From Prosopocoilus inquinatus (taxonomy: Eukaryota > Arthropoda > Insecta > Coleoptera > Lucanidae): a stretch of DNA of 64,000 nt. Made by a program: the position numbers and the translations under genes. Under the pieces are notes generated by a model. That model had not been told where the DNA came from. It made no database searches and worked only from the letters and a program-made list of their open reading frames with translations. Shown here piece by piece: positions 35,769 to 47,589 of the stretch. Where the stretch lies: positions 24,329,001-24,393,000 of the forward strand of contig CM069877.1 in assembly GCA_036172665.1 (NCBI GenBank), read 5' to 3'. Numbering within the stretch: position 1 is the stretch's first letter; the number at the start of each line of letters is the position of its first letter.

Positions 35769-38687
35769 CATAGGCGCCGCTTCGTCGGGTGCACGGACCT
35801 GGTGCACCTGACAAATGATTTTGTGGGGTGCAAAAATATTAAAAAGCACCCGACAAAATAATTCGTTATCACCTCGTGAAAGAATTAGTAATTAGGCATC
35901 GTTCAAAATATAACATACTATTTTAGTCTATTTTTAGTATAACATGAACTTGTATCAAACATGAAGCTAGTTTTACAGTGTAACTAACAAACCGTGGGGA
36001 CATTTCGCGGGTTTTTAATTGATAGGCGCATGACCGTAAACTGGCGCTACTTTCCACAGTTTGCCGCTAGGGGCGGGCGAGGCTACTGAATTATGCGTCA
36101 TTCTTCATTTAAATAAATCTTGCAAACGCAACTTCAAAAGTGCTACCACGACCTATCTCTTCTTACTGTTTTATACATACTACGGTGGTGTAATCGTTTT
36201 GTTTAAAGCACGTTTGCAAGCAGTTATCTGTTTAATTTTCTGAGTAGTAAGTATTATGTGTTTTGTCCGATTTGGATTAATTTTAATTATTTAATTATTA
36301 AGTATTCATAGTGGATAAATTTGTTTATAAAATTGATCCAAAGGAAAAAGGAGAGTCAAGCAGTTTTACTACAATTGCATTGAACGATAAACTTGAAAAT
36401 AAAGAAAATAAATTAAATGTATGTCCAAATCCTAAGCAAGGACGATCTTTTAATGAAAAATGGAAATTGAAATATAACTGGATACATTATAATGAAGAAA
36501 AAGATAAGGTTTTTTGTTCGTTGTGATGTGATTCAGTAATAGCGGAAGTTCCTTTACCCAGTACCACAACGGCAGAACAACGCACAATCAAATGTTTTAC
36601 TCAGGATGGATTTAATGGTTGGCATAAAGCACACGAGCGTTTTCTTGCACATGAACAATCAAATGTGCATAAAAAGGCTTTCGTCGCAAAAACTAGTATG
36701 GCAGCTGGTCAAAATGTTTCGTCATCCACTGGAAAAAGTATGCAAATGAAAGAAGCTCGTGTTGCTCTTTTAAAAATAATCTCGTCTTTAAGGTATCTCG
36801 CTCAACAAGGATTACCAATTAGAGGACACTTCGACATAAATTCAAATTTTATGCAGTTATTGCATTTAAGAGCTGAGGACTGTCCTGAACTTAAAGCGTG
36901 GCTAAATCGTAGTGGACACAAGTGGTTATCACACGATATTTTAAATGAAATTCTAACACTCATGTCAATAACTGTCCTTCGAAAATTGTGTTTGTTACTA
37001 AAAGATACTTATTTTAGCATAATCTTGGACGAAACTACTGACATCGCTACCAAAGAGCAAATTTCACTGTGTTCGATTTGTCGACCAAGAAAATAAAGTA
37101 AATGAATATTTTCTTGGATTTTATGAAACACCAGAAACAAATTCAGAAACACTGTTCAATATTGTCATGGATTGCCTTGCACGACTTGACATTAATATTA
37201 CAAAATGCAGAGGACAGTGCTACGATGGTGCTAGCAATGTTAGTGGTCATGTATCTGGACGTCAGTCTAGAATTAGAGAAATCGAACCCCGAGCAATCTA
37301 TGTTCACTGCTTTGCTCATTCTCTGAACTTAGTGGTACAGGACAGTTTAAACAAAATTGATAAAATAAGAGATTTTGTAGGCACAGTTAAAGAATTAATT
37401 AATTTTATTAAAGCTTCTCCTAAAAGACTGTCTGCATTTACTAAAATTCAATCTTCTGGTTCTGAAGATGAAGAGATTGCACTGTCAACGTCAGTGGCAT
37501 TACGATCTTTTTGTCCAACACGTTGCTGTTTTCGCATTACATCTTTAAAAGCAGTATTGAATAATTATGTCAACATTTTAGAATTCATGCAGGTTAGTGC
37601 TTCATCGGTAAATTCCTGTGAAATTACTTCCAAAGCAAATGGATTTTTAAAATTCTTACAAAAATTTGAGACCTTATTTTTCTTTCTTGTAACTATTAAC
37701 ATTTTTGAACGAATCGAGGAATTATATTCTGCCCTCCAAAAGATAGATTTGTCTTTGCAAACGGCGCGAAACTTGATTGATAATGTTCTCAATATGTTAA
37801 AACTGAAAAGAGATAAAGGATTCGAGGAGCTGTGGAAAAGTAGCGTCAAAAAGGCTAACGAATTTCAGATTAGATGTCCTAAGCAGCCAAAGGTAAGGAA
37901 AATTCCTAAACGATTTAATGACGCAGGACCACCCTTTCATCCAAATTCTCCAATGGAATACTACAGGCCTCTATATTTCGAAATATTAGATACAGCTATT
38001 TCAAGTATTGTCAACCGCTTTAATTCAACAGCTTTTGAAAATTTGATAAAAGTCGAGCAATTTTTAATTGGCCATACTGATACAGATAAAGATGTTATAC
38101 TATTGTATGGTGATGATTTTGATAACAACAGGCTTCTAATTCATCATAATATGCTACTGGATTTAGCCAATTCAAAGAAACATAAGTTTAATAATTTATT
38201 TGACGTTACACAGTTTTTTAACGAAAACCCAGAACTGTCAGAATTACTCCCAGAAATTCACAAATTGATTAAAATATTGCTAACCGTTCCCGTCTCGTCA
38301 TCCACAGCAGAAAGATCTTTTTCTACATTACGTCGAATAAAGACTTACTTAAGATCTACAATTGGTCAATCACGCCTTAATCATATGGCAATTTTAAATA
38401 TCCACAGAAAAGAAACTAACGTGCTAGACTTGGAACAAGTTGCAAATGAATTTATTTCTAGAACTGCTACAAGGCGCAACATGTTTCATATAATATAAAG
38501 TAACCTACTATTTTGTTTATTAAATGTTTAATATATGTAAATATGTAATGTCAACAATTACCTGCATGTTTTCAATAAATTTAACAATGTTTATAATACG
38601 TTTTTTATTTTGTGTATATTATAGACTGAACATACGAATGACAAAGAAAATTGCATCCGACAATATTTTAAAAATCCGGCGCCTATG
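35769..38687 (+). mobile_element. hAT transposon, 2.9 kb, 8-bp TSD
   Basis: Terminal inverted repeats CATAGGCGCCG / CGGCGCCTATG. GTAAAAGC is duplicated at 35761-35768 and 38688-38695. The inverted paralogue at 29540-29600 has the uninterrupted site. It encodes one transposase, now broken in at least three places. Confidence 0.92.
36311..38498 (+). pseudogene. hAT transposase (ZMYM1/DUF4371-like), broken
   Basis: This is a cut-and-paste transposase of the hAT family most often annotated as zinc finger MYM-type protein 1-like. An N-terminal TTF-type zinc-finger region (WHKAHERFLAHEQSNVHKKA) is followed by the DUF4371-type core. The first catalytic Asp lies in ILDETTD (about 37023), the second in CYDGASNV (about 37218). 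The C-terminal hAT dimerisation domain has VPVSSSTAERSFSTLRRIK with the conserved Glu (about 38290-38340). Damage: the expected start reads GTG, an in-frame TGA is at 36524, and a one-base shift near 37073 splits the first catalytic motif from the rest. The downstream 443-codon frame (37167-38498) is clean, so decay is recent. Confidence 0.9.
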
Positions 38688-38695
38688 GTAAAAGC

Positions 38696-39577
38696 TCGGC
38701 TACTTGATTTTGAAGGTGTACGCGAAGGCACTCTATTTGGCATTAGAGTGCCTTAAATAAGAGTGTGGACATACGTGAAGTCGATTTCTATTGGTCGCGA
38801 GCGATTTTCGACTTTACTTACCAAGGTCGGTAGCCATATTTGTTCTAAGCGCGGTAAGAGGAATGTTATTCATATTGTTACGTTTCTAGGGTTTAAATTT
38901 ATTTATTTAAACGAATAAAACACTCGGTAAAAACTTAACCGTAATTTAATACTGCTTACGAACTAATTTATTTGTAACAATTTATTTTCACACTAAAATC
39001 TAACTTCGACGATCGCTGTTAGAATTCGACTGACTCCTGAGTAAACCCCGGGCGATTTTATATCCTTTGCTGCCCTCTCGAATTTTCTAACGCTGGAAAA
39101 GTCTAGTCTGTTCGATGTAGGCCCCGGTGGCGTGATGGCCGATGACGCATAATAGCGAACCGACTTCTTGACGCCGTCAGTGTGACGTAGTGCTGACTGG
39201 CTCGCCACTATATTGTAAGCAAGTGTAACATTGGAAATTTACCGTAAGGTAACGTGGTACTTTTAGTAAAAATGTAAAATATTTAGAAAGGGGCCTCAAA
39301 ATGGGATTGCAGTTGGAGAACCTCACGGACAGTGTTAATCCAGGGGCCTCAAAGTTAAAGGACTACTTCTGCAAGAAATAATAAATCAGCATAATGAGAA
39401 TCACTAGATTTTCGGCGCCACATGAAAAAGTCTTCTCCATAGATAAAACTCTATAGAATGTAAACTCCCTAATACGAAAGTGATTCCTTGCGTGCGCGAC
39501 CTCTTGTGGCCATTAAGAACTCCTGGCGGGAAAATTCAAAAGGGGTTTGAATTTTACCGCTGAAAAACTTGAGGATG
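38696..39577. other. Unassigned; small hairpin at 38735-38757
   Basis: GGCACTCTATTTGGCATTAG forms a perfect small hairpin with the AGAGTGCC that follows. No gene; the 71-codon frame near 39000 is unsupported. Confidence 0.4.
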
Positions 39578-39579
39578 TA

Positions 39580-39696
39580 CTGTTGTGAAACACTTCATTC
39601 TGACGAACATTCGCTGTTTTTACATCTCAATGAGTCGAAAATTAGTCCAGACGCAAAAATCGCTAATATACGTCAGAACAAAGTGTTTCACAACAG
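39580..39696. mobile_element. Mariner-type MITE, 117 bp
   Basis: Perfect inverted ends CTGTTGTGAAACACTT, TA on both sides (39578-39579, 39697-39698), and inner CTGACG..CGTCAG pairing. Confidence 0.75.
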
Positions 39697-39698
39697 TA

Positions 39699-40431
39699 CT
39701 TAATATAAATGTGGCAAAATAAGGTACACTCAAAAACATAAGAACACATATTTTCAGATATTTATTTATTTGAAATATACCCAAAGTGAGTTTATAAAAG
39801 TTACATTAAGTATTAGGTAATGATTGTTAATTTTTCGTTAATAATTGTTATTAGCATTGAAATAATTATAAATAAGGAATTGCAAATTGGTATAAAGTTA
39901 ACTAAATTTAAGTCATGATTGACCATGCCGATATATTTGTTATAAAAACACTTATTTCTAAGAAATGGTTAAATTTTACTAATGTTGATGAATTTGGCAC
40001 ACACTTTCACTTAATGTATGAAGGCTGGCGTTTCATTCTTCATTGCAAAAGAACTTTCTCAGGGCTGCTGATGGTGGTGGTGATGATGCTATTAGTCATT
40101 GAGACTGGATTCGTACAGGTTGTGTTGATAATCCGTACCAAGTCTTCACTTCCATACCTCATACGTTTCCTCAAATTCTGTGGAATTTCTTTGGTGGCTT
40201 GAAATTTTGTAATTGGGTAAAATTGTAACGGGCTGTGCTGAAATCTATGCATTTTGCGTTATAATTTTCAAGCACAGCATTATTAAGCTTACCTCTCGCT
40301 GATGATATTTTCGTAAGTTCGACACTATGCCACAAATATAACATTTATTGAACTGACACACCTTCTTTGTTATTGTTTTAATTGTTGTCCTATGGAACAA
40401 AATGGCTACAAATCTATGGTGGCATGGTTAT
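39699..40431. other. Unassigned sequence
   Basis: No supported gene; overlapping frames of up to 95 codons on both strands resemble nothing known. Confidence 0.4.
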
Positions 40432-40833
40432 AGTTGTCTTTTATTTACAACGCAGATTAGTTCAAGTCAGTTCAGTTTAACCCAAAGTGAACTGATCTTA
40501 AGTGACCGATTTAATAGTAAATAAAACATGCGAGATGTGATTACTGCATTTTAATCTTCAGATGAAGATATTAATTTTGCATCACTTTACAACGAGTTAA
40601 GCGAAAACAAAAGGTTATTTGGACGAGTAATGTCATTTGACAAACATTTGAAATAACATCCCCTCTTCAAATGAACCAACTGATCCAAACTGATCTAGAA
40701 TTTTCGAGGTGTAGTATCAGCAAGTGTTTTGGATCACTTTGGGTTAGATCATGTAGCCAAATAAAACAGGCAAATTTTTGAAAGTGATCCATGGTAAAAC
40801 TGAACTGATCTGACGTGCAAATAAAAGACAACT
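40432..40833. mobile_element. MITE, about 400 bp, ends AGTTGTCTTTTATTT
   Basis: Inverted ends of about 30 bp with sub-terminal GATYAGTTCA; TAT on both sides. GTGAACTGATC / GATCACTTTGGGTTA repeats occur inside. Confidence 0.65.
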
Positions 40834-41149
40834 TATGTTCACAAAATTCTATTATTACCGTCTACAGTTTCCTATACATGTCGCTAGCGCCATCTCGTAG
40901 CCATGAAAAACTGATCCGCCATGATGGAATCAGGTCGGGCTGACGACCGATCTGACAAAAGCTTTTTTGTTTTTATTAAATATGAATGCACGCAAATTTA
41001 GTTTGATACATCTCCGATTTTGTTATATTTTACTATTTGTGTGTTTGTTTTTGTTTTTCGTTTTTTTAATAAAATATAACTCAAGAGAAAAAAAAGAAAG
41101 CTTAAATTAGTTCTAATTTAGTTATTATTACCTTTATGTTTATCCAAAC

Positions 41150-41308
41150 GACTTGTATTTTAGTGTAAAATCATGTTATCTTTTCGCTTCTCTTGACAAC
41201 TTGTTTATTTACATTTTTTCATTCCTGGCGAAACTATGAAGCGATAGCGAAACGTAGAGTGTTCTTGAGATTTCACAGTGTCCAGTTTAAAGTTTAAAAA
41301 CTATTTTC
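41150..41308 (+). mobile_element. PLE 3' fragment with hammerhead-like motif, left of the LINE
   Basis: It matches 55840-56020 (AAATCATGTTA, CTCTTGACAACTTGTTTATT). The ribozyme at 41222-41260 reads CUGGCGA-A, stem II of about 4 pairs, GAAAC, GUA, GAGUG; stem I is weak. It ends at CTATTTTC, which is where the LINE begins. Confidence 0.65.
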
Positions 41309-41455
41309 TCTCACATGGTAAAATATGGCGCGCACTGAATAGTCGATAAACTGTGCCGCTCTTGCTAAACCGCATGTTTCTTGTGTAAAATTAATTCTAT
41401 TTAAAGTGAAACCAGTTATAAAAGTTGTGTAAGTGTTTGTAGTTGTGCTGCTAAG

Positions 41456-42172
41456 ATGGTTTTCACCAAAGCCCAAAGGGAAGAGTATATGGACCTCATT
41501 AAGGAAGTGCTCCTTTCGGTCAAAGACGATCGAGTTCATGATACAAAAACTGGCTCAGGTCAAGAACTGGCTGCTCTTCAGGACAGTCTAAATGCTATTA
41601 ACCTGAAACTCGATAGCATTGTTAATAAATTGGAAACAAAAATTTCCCTGCTAGAAGCTGAGAACACAGCTCTTCATTCAAGAGTAGATCAATTAGAGCA
41701 ATACTCTCGTCGTAGTTGTGTCAGGATCTTCGGGGTACATGAGGAGAACGACGAGGATGTGAGAGCGAAGGTTCTAGGGATTTTAAAGGAGAATTTGAAA
41801 ATGCAGGTCGATAGTAGCGCCATCGATGTATGTCACAGGGCGGGTGCACCTCCGGGTAATGTAAATGTAAATACCTCTAAGAAGTTCAATCGTGCAATCA
41901 TTGTGAAGTTTTGTACTCACAACCTTGCCCGGGAAGTGCATGCTAAGAAGAAATTGTTGAGGGGCACGAAGATTAGCATTCGGGAGGACCTAACTAAATA
42001 TAGGCTAAAGCTGTTAAAAACGGCGTACGAAGAGTTCGGGTTTAAGAATGCCTGGTCATTTAATGGAAAAATTTATGCTCTTGTCTCTAACGTCCGCTAC
42101 GAAATCAAAGAACTAGATGACATTGAACGGTTGCGAGAGCAGCGTGCTGCGCGGCGCTTATCGTCTCTCTGA
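41456..42172 (+). CDS. LINE ORF1 RNA-binding protein
   Basis: A 238-residue ORF1p-type protein. Residues about 35-85 form a coiled coil (ALQDSLNAINLKLDSIVNKL and following heptads ending RVDQLEQYSRR). About 85-165 resemble the RRM-like domain of L1-type ORF1 proteins (RIFGVHEENDEDVRAKVLGI), and a basic C-terminal domain follows. In related elements the protein forms trimers, coats the element RNA and acts as a chaperone during target-primed reverse transcription. The frame is open from an ATG near the start of the element to its stop, 268 bp before ORF2. No gag-type CCHC knuckles were seen. Confidence 0.85.
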   Translation: MVFTKAQREEYMDLIKEVLLSVKDDRVHDTKTGSGQELAALQDSLNAINLKLDSIVNKLETKISLLEAENTALHSRVDQLEQYSRRSCVRIFGVHEENDEDVRAKVLGILKENLKMQVDSSAIDVCHRAGAPPGNVNVNTSKKFNRAIIVKFCTHNLAREVHAKKKLLRGTKISIREDLTKYRLKLLKTAYEEFGFKNAWSFNGKIYALVSNVRYEIKELDDIERLREQRAARRLSSL

Positions 42173-42440
42173 AGTACTTTTGCACCATTGTTTATCGGCA
42201 ACTTCTTATTTGTTTTGAATTCTTCCTTTTTCTATTGACCTGCTCTCTGTTCTTCTTTTTCTATTCTTTTTTCATTTTTGCCATTACCGTCAGGTTTTAT
42301 TTTACTTCTTGCTTGAACTCCCTTCCTTTTCTTATTACGAACGATATCTCCGTTGTCTACTATTAAGAATTATTTGTTTATTTACTTAGTGTACCTAATT
42401 ATTCTTCCTTCTTCTCTTTATATTTAGAGCAACTTGTTTA

Positions 42441-45238
42441 ATGAGTGATCAACACTTGAAAATTGGGCATCTTAATGTAAGATCTTTGTTAGGTAAGCTC
42501 CATAATTTAAGTGATGTTATCCGACTTTGTAAATTTGATGTCTTAGCATTGTCAGAAACCTGGTTATCTGATAATATTGTTGATCGTAATCTGGAAATCA
42601 CAGACTATAAGTTCGTTCGATGTGATCGTGTTAAACGTGGAGGTGGTCTTGGTTTGTATGTTTGTAATTCTCTAAACTGCACCGTCATTGAGTCAACCAT
42701 CACTGACTTTATCGAAATATTATGGCTCAAACTAGTTTCTCGTACTAAACATGTTTTGCTGGGCGTAGTGTACAGACCACCTACCTACTACAACTTTGCT
42801 CAATTTCTCTCATATTTCGAAGACACGGTGTTACGCTTATCCATGTGTTATGGTATATACTCGGAGACTTTAATATTAACTTGATAGCACCCCTAGATAC
42901 CCATGCTTTGCAGTTCTTGGAACTTCTGGATTCGGTTAATTTAAAGCAGCTTATTACGAGCCCGACGCGTGTTACTGCTAGATCTGAAACGCTCATTGAC
43001 CATATCATTACAAACAAAGATAACACTGTCGTAAACTCTGGCGTCCTGGACGTACATGATGTTTCTGATCATTCACTAGTTTGGTGTACTTTCGTTTGCG
43101 ATACTGTTGTCAAACGAACATTGTCAAGCTTTACTTATCGTAACTTTAAGCGCGTAGACTTAGATCGTTTTAACGCTGATTTATTATCTGTAGCTTGGGA
43201 TGAGATTTACGATATGGAAAATATAAATGATAAAGTTGACTTTCTTAATTCAAATCTTTTAGCGATATTTGATAAACACATGCCTTTGAAAACTTGTAAA
43301 ACCGGGTGTAAATACCAGCCCTGGTTAACAGATAATCTTAAACTGATGATGAATCTTCGTGATGGTGCGTTTAAACGTTTTAAAAAATCTCGGCTGCAAG
43401 GGCATTGGAATTACTACAAGGAGCTAAGAAACTTGGTTACTTTGTCAGTGAAATCTGAAAAGAAAGCTTTCCTTGAACACAAAATTAGGAACAGTAAATC
43501 TGGTGAAGTTTGGAAACAGTTAAAGAAATTTGGTGTTTATAATTGTAGCAATAATGTAATTCCTGAAGGTATTGGTAATGTGAATAACTTAAATGAATAC
43601 TTCTCAAACCCTATGGTTACATCCAATACGAATTATGACGATACTATTCGGTCTTACATTTACAACTCGGAAAAGTTAGAAAATAACTTTTCTTTTCATC
43701 CCGTAACTGAAAACGTTATATCGGACCTACTTCTTAAGTTTTCTAGTAAAGCCTGTGGCACTGATAATTTGAATATTGACTTGATACATTTTAGTTGTCC
43801 GTTTCTTTTACCTATTTATACGCATCTCATTAATTTTTGTGTTATTCATGGGTTGTTTCCTGATTGCTGGAAAGAGGCTAGAGTCCTGCCTCTACCAAAA
43901 ATCAGTAATCCGCAATCCCTGAGTGACGTCCGTCCCATCAGCATCTTGCCTGTTTTGTCTAAGATCTTGGAAAAAATTATAGATACACAACTTCGACAAT
44001 ATCTTGAAACTCATAACATACTGCCTGAAACTCAGTCAGGGTTTCGACCGCATTATAGTTGTGCAAGTGCTTTAACAGCAATCACAGATGACATTGTTGC
44101 AGCCATTGACAGTAATAAATTTGTAATACTAGTTTTACTCGATTACTCCAAGGCATTCGACCGCATTAATCACGATATTCTCTTTTCTATACTAAAATTT
44201 TATGGGTTGGGTGATATTGCCTTAAATTTTTTCCGTAATTACTTAATGGACAGGTCCCAGAGGGTCTACTGTCACGGTCAAGTTTCTAACCCCTTGCGAG
44301 TCACTCGAGGTGTACCACAGGGCTCTATCCTCGGTCCTCTTTTATACTGCTTATACTCATCTCGATTGTGTAAAGTAATTAAACATTGCAAATATCATCT
44401 TTATGCAGATGATTTACAACTTTATTATATTTTTGATAACGATCAAGTTAACTCTGCATGCGCTTTAGTTACGGAGGATCTTAACTGCCTAGCTGAAGTT
44501 TCAGTGCAACATGCTCTTCAACTTAATGCGGAAAAAACCTCAGTTATGTTATTTGGAAGAAAAGGTATTCGAGCTGATGTGGCGAGCGTCGTGGACTTGC
44601 GTATTGCTGACATGGCACTGACGATTTCTGAGTGCTGTAAAAATTTGGGTCTGTACATGGATTCTGAGCTTAAGTTCACTAAACATGTCACTAATCTCAT
44701 ACGCAGGGCTTACGCCAATTTAAAACTAATTTTCGTTAACAGGCACATATTATCACGTAAAGTCAAATGCATGTTATGCGATTCTTTGGTTCTGTCGCGT
44801 TTTAATTTTTGCGACACAGTCTATGGTCCATTCTTGAGCTGTTTCGATGCTGCGAGAATCCAGAAAGTCCAAAACAGTTGTATGAGATTGATCTGTGGTG
44901 TTAAGCGTAGAGAACATATTTCTCATAAACTTATTGAGCTGGGCTGGTTAAGTATGCAAAATAGGAGGTATTTACACTGCGCACAGTTTTATCATAAGAT
45001 CTTAACATTTAGGTGCCCTCCTTATTTATACAATCGGATTAGATTCCGTACGGATGTTCACAACATCAACATTAGAAATCGCGGTCTTTTGTCAATACCC
45101 AGTCACCGACTGGAATTCTTTAAGCGTTGTTTTAGATACAAAATAGTTGATGTTGTGAACGACCTGCCAAGAGGATTTCTTCAGCTGTCTCCTTCATTAT
45201 TCAAGAAGAAACTTAAATTAAGATTGCTCAGTTATTAA
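42441..45238 (+). pseudogene. LINE ORF2: endonuclease and reverse transcriptase, one frameshift
   Basis: The N-terminal part (42441 to about 42855) is the APE-type endonuclease, with GHLNVRSLLGK and the catalytic Glu in ALSETWLS. A frameshift at about 42848-42860 moves the rest into the frame 42845-45238, which resumes with ILGDFNINL and ends the domain with SDHSLV. Reverse transcriptase follows: LDYSKAFDRINHD at about 44138, GVPQGSILGPLL near 44310, and the YADD catalytic box at 44402-44413. The C-terminal thumb and connection region runs to the stop. The enzyme would nick the target and copy the element RNA in place. Repair of one indel would leave about 930 codons open, so this copy is young. 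Confidence 0.9.
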
Positions 45239-45637
45239 CTACTGTTGTCAATTATGGAACTTATTTATTTTTTCCTTTCTTTCTTTTCCTTCCTTTTGTT
45301 TTCTCTTTTTTTTTTTTTTTTTTTTTCTCTTTTACCTTTTCTCTTCTTTTCTTTTCTTCCACATTCTCATTTTTTTTTGTTCTTCTTAGAATAAATTCTT
45401 TTTTGATTATTTTTGTATCCACGCCCCGATATTAGCGTATTATCAGCCTTACTTGTGCGTCTTGTTTTTTTTTCTTTTCTTTTTTTTAAGGTCTTGGTGG
45501 TAGATCAGGGATCTGACTTTTGTCAGCTCGTCTGAACCTTGACCTTTTAAGCATGGGAATTTATTTATTACAATTATTGAATGTCTGTGTTATAATTCAT
45601 GCTTAATAAACTCTATTATTATTATTATTATTATTAT

Positions 45638-45860
45638 ATTTCATCGAACAAGAGTCGACTTCAATTATATTTTTTATAGAAGTCGTTTCTTGTCCGATGG
45701 AAATTGTATAAAAATTGTTTTCAATTTTAAAAAGATATTGTGAAAATTACGGGAACGTTTAACGTTTCTTTCTAACGAAGCTATAAACCGAAAGTGAAAC
45801 GTTGAGTATTCGTGCAATTTTGACTGTTTAAAGATTGAAAACAATTTTTTTTATAAATTG
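45638..45860 (+). mobile_element. PLE fragment right of the LINE, with degenerate hammerhead
   Basis: It starts with the PLE end missing from 41308 (ATTTCATCG.ACAAGA), then an inverted copy of the same end (45678-45705), then a ribozyme relic at 45770-45808 (CUAACGA, weak stem II, GUGAAAC, GUU, GAGU). This is the same inverted arrangement as other PLE copies here. Confidence 0.6.
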
Positions 45861-45899
45861 AATGATCATTTTCAATAGAAAGTTAGACAGGAACTCTTA

Positions 45900-46410
45900 T
45901 CAGAACGGTCGCTGAAAACGATAAAACGGAAATTTGTAAATTAACGCAAACACGAATTTATTTACGCAGCCAAAACTTTGAAAATATTTGAAAGCTCGTT
46001 AAAATTTAATAAAATAAAAAATCTGCTCCGTATTAAACCCAGCCTACTGAGACTAGGATATTTACGCAAGGATAATAATAAAAATGACAGTTTTTCCTAT
46101 TAATTATAAGAAATAAACCCAACAACTAAATTTGCGTGCATTCATATTTAATAAAAACAAAAAAGCTTTTGCCAGATCGGTCGCGATGGGTGCTACATTT
46201 CTCAAACGGAATTTTGTAAAATAAAGTGAATATGAAATTCTTTACGCGGCCAAAACTGCCTAAAGGTTTGAATGTTCGTTAATATTTAATAAAAATTAAA
46301 AAGAATGTTGACACTGCACTGAAGTCAGCCTACTGAGACTAGGATACGCAAGGCTAATAACAAAAATGGCAGTTTTCCTCTTAATTATAAGAAATAAACG
46401 CAACAAAGTA
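45900..46410. repeat. Degenerate tandem duplication, about 285-bp unit
   Basis: 45900-46130 and 46180-46410 share CGGTCGC, TTTACGC.GCCAAAACT and CAGCCTACTGAGACTAGGAT in the same order. Confidence 0.65.
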
Positions 46411-46971
46411 TATATTTTTGAAAACAGAAAAAAATCTCTATTTAATGAAGGCATTGCCTACTATGATTTCCATATAAAAAAAACATAACTTTATGTTATA
46501 TCTCGAAAATTTAAGTAAATATTAAAAAAGCAACTACACCACTGAATTGTATTTCAAAAAGTGTCCTAATAATGATCAAACAGTTTTCTAATATCTCTAA
46601 AAATAAACGAGATATGACCGAAAAACGAAAAGTCGAAAATGTCAATTTTTGACTATAACTTGAAAACAAAAGAAGATAACCATTTTTGTTTACGGTTTTG
46701 ACTTAATCTCCAAAAAAGTGATCAAGACTCGGCCACTACTTTTTTTCTATCACTTATAGTTACGGAGATGCCCACAAGAGACATCGAAATTAATCCACCT
46801 TGTACATTTGTGCTGTCTGATTCTTTTAATCGGTAGGACCGATATTTGACTAGTAGCGGTATGAAATCATGAGGGTTAGACGTTAGTGTCCCCTGTGGAG
46901 TGTAACGACAGAGGTACGTAATTGATAATTGTGAGTTTTAAATAAATTGATAATATGTGTGTGCATCAAAC
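46411..46971. other. Unassigned AT-rich sequence
   Basis: Possible remnant of a repeat; no gene supported. Confidence 0.35.
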
Positions 46972-47151
46972 ATGGTACCTACTGTTTGTGGTATATTTGC
47001 AGATTTTTTTACGCCTGCGGATGAGCGCATCGAGAAGGTTTTGCTAAAAAGAATCTGTAGGCAAGATCTCTCAACAAACAATAGCCAATGTAAAGAAAGG
47101 CTAACCAGTATGCAAAATATATTTCGATCCAGTTTGTAGGGATCAAGCAGG

Positions 47152-47589
47152 GTGATTAAAAAGATTTTCGTTACCTACATTTATTGCCTAATTTACCTAC
47201 ATTGCGTTTGCCAGGTAGGATGTATGATCTTTATTACATGTCCCCAGGATTGGTTTAATATTATGTATAATACAGCAAAGCATGAATTCAGATTTCACGT
47301 TTTGACATCAAATTTGACACTAATTTATTTAGCACTATGCAGACCTGAACTACAAAGCATGACATTGATTTCAAAAATGTTTGCTGCATTAAAAGTAAAA
47401 ATTTCAGAGTTTAAAGGTCCTGCCACTCAGGAAACATGTTTCTCATATCCTAATGTAAAACAAAGAATAATTACACCTCAGAAAATAAGAGGTATGCTAT
47501 TTCCAGATAGAGAAAGAGTTAGACATTTAATTTATTTAAGGTGTCTGAGCACTTCTACACTGAATTTTATTTTTTCTAAGTTTGAATAA
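47152..47589 (+). CDS. Unrecognised frame, possible 3'-terminal exon
   Basis: A 145-codon open frame, longer than expected for this AT content. TTTGCCAG at about 47205-47212 could be a splice acceptor, giving a terminal exon from about 47213. The stop at 47589 is followed by AATAAA signals near 47760 and 47930. I do not recognise the protein; it has no transposase or RT motif. It lies about 1.3 kb upstream of NEMF in the same direction, so it could be the end of the neighbouring host gene. A small frame at 46972-47139 could be an upstream exon or chance. Confidence 0.3.
   Translation: MIKKIFVTYIYCLIYLHCVCQVGCMIFITCPQDWFNIMYNTAKHEFRFHVLTSNLTLIYLALCRPELQSMTLISKMFAALKVKISEFKGPATQETCFSYPNVKQRIITPQKIRGMLFPDRERVRHLIYLRCLSTSTLNFIFSKFE

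Larger units (their letters stand above)
41309..45637 (+). mobile_element. Non-LTR retrotransposon (CR1/Jockey-like LINE), nearly intact
   Basis: ORF1 and ORF2 are followed by a pyrimidine-rich 3' UTR and a (TTA)n tail (45614-45637), typical of CR1-group elements rather than poly(A)-tailed L1. It lies inside a PLE 3' end: ATTTTC precedes it and ATTTCATCG follows, which together give the uninterrupted PLE sequence seen at 56013-56024. It is damaged only by a single frameshift in ORF2. Confidence 0.85.
40943..46178. repeat. Pair of 60-bp inverted repeats bounding the PLE/LINE complex
   Basis: CGACCGATCTGACAAAAGCT at 40943 continuing to about 41005 is repeated inverted at 46117-46178. The sequence between is PLE plus nested LINE, so the repeats may be the outer limits of an inverted PLE insertion. 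Confidence 0.5.

Noticed and set aside
37102..37849. Frames overlapping the hAT transposase on both strands
   Set aside because: Shadows of the real transposase reading frame.
41309..45637. Calling the LINE an L1 element because of its L1-like ORF1
   Set aside because: The 3' end is a (TTA)n repeat rather than poly(A), and the ORF2 motifs are CR1/Jockey-like.
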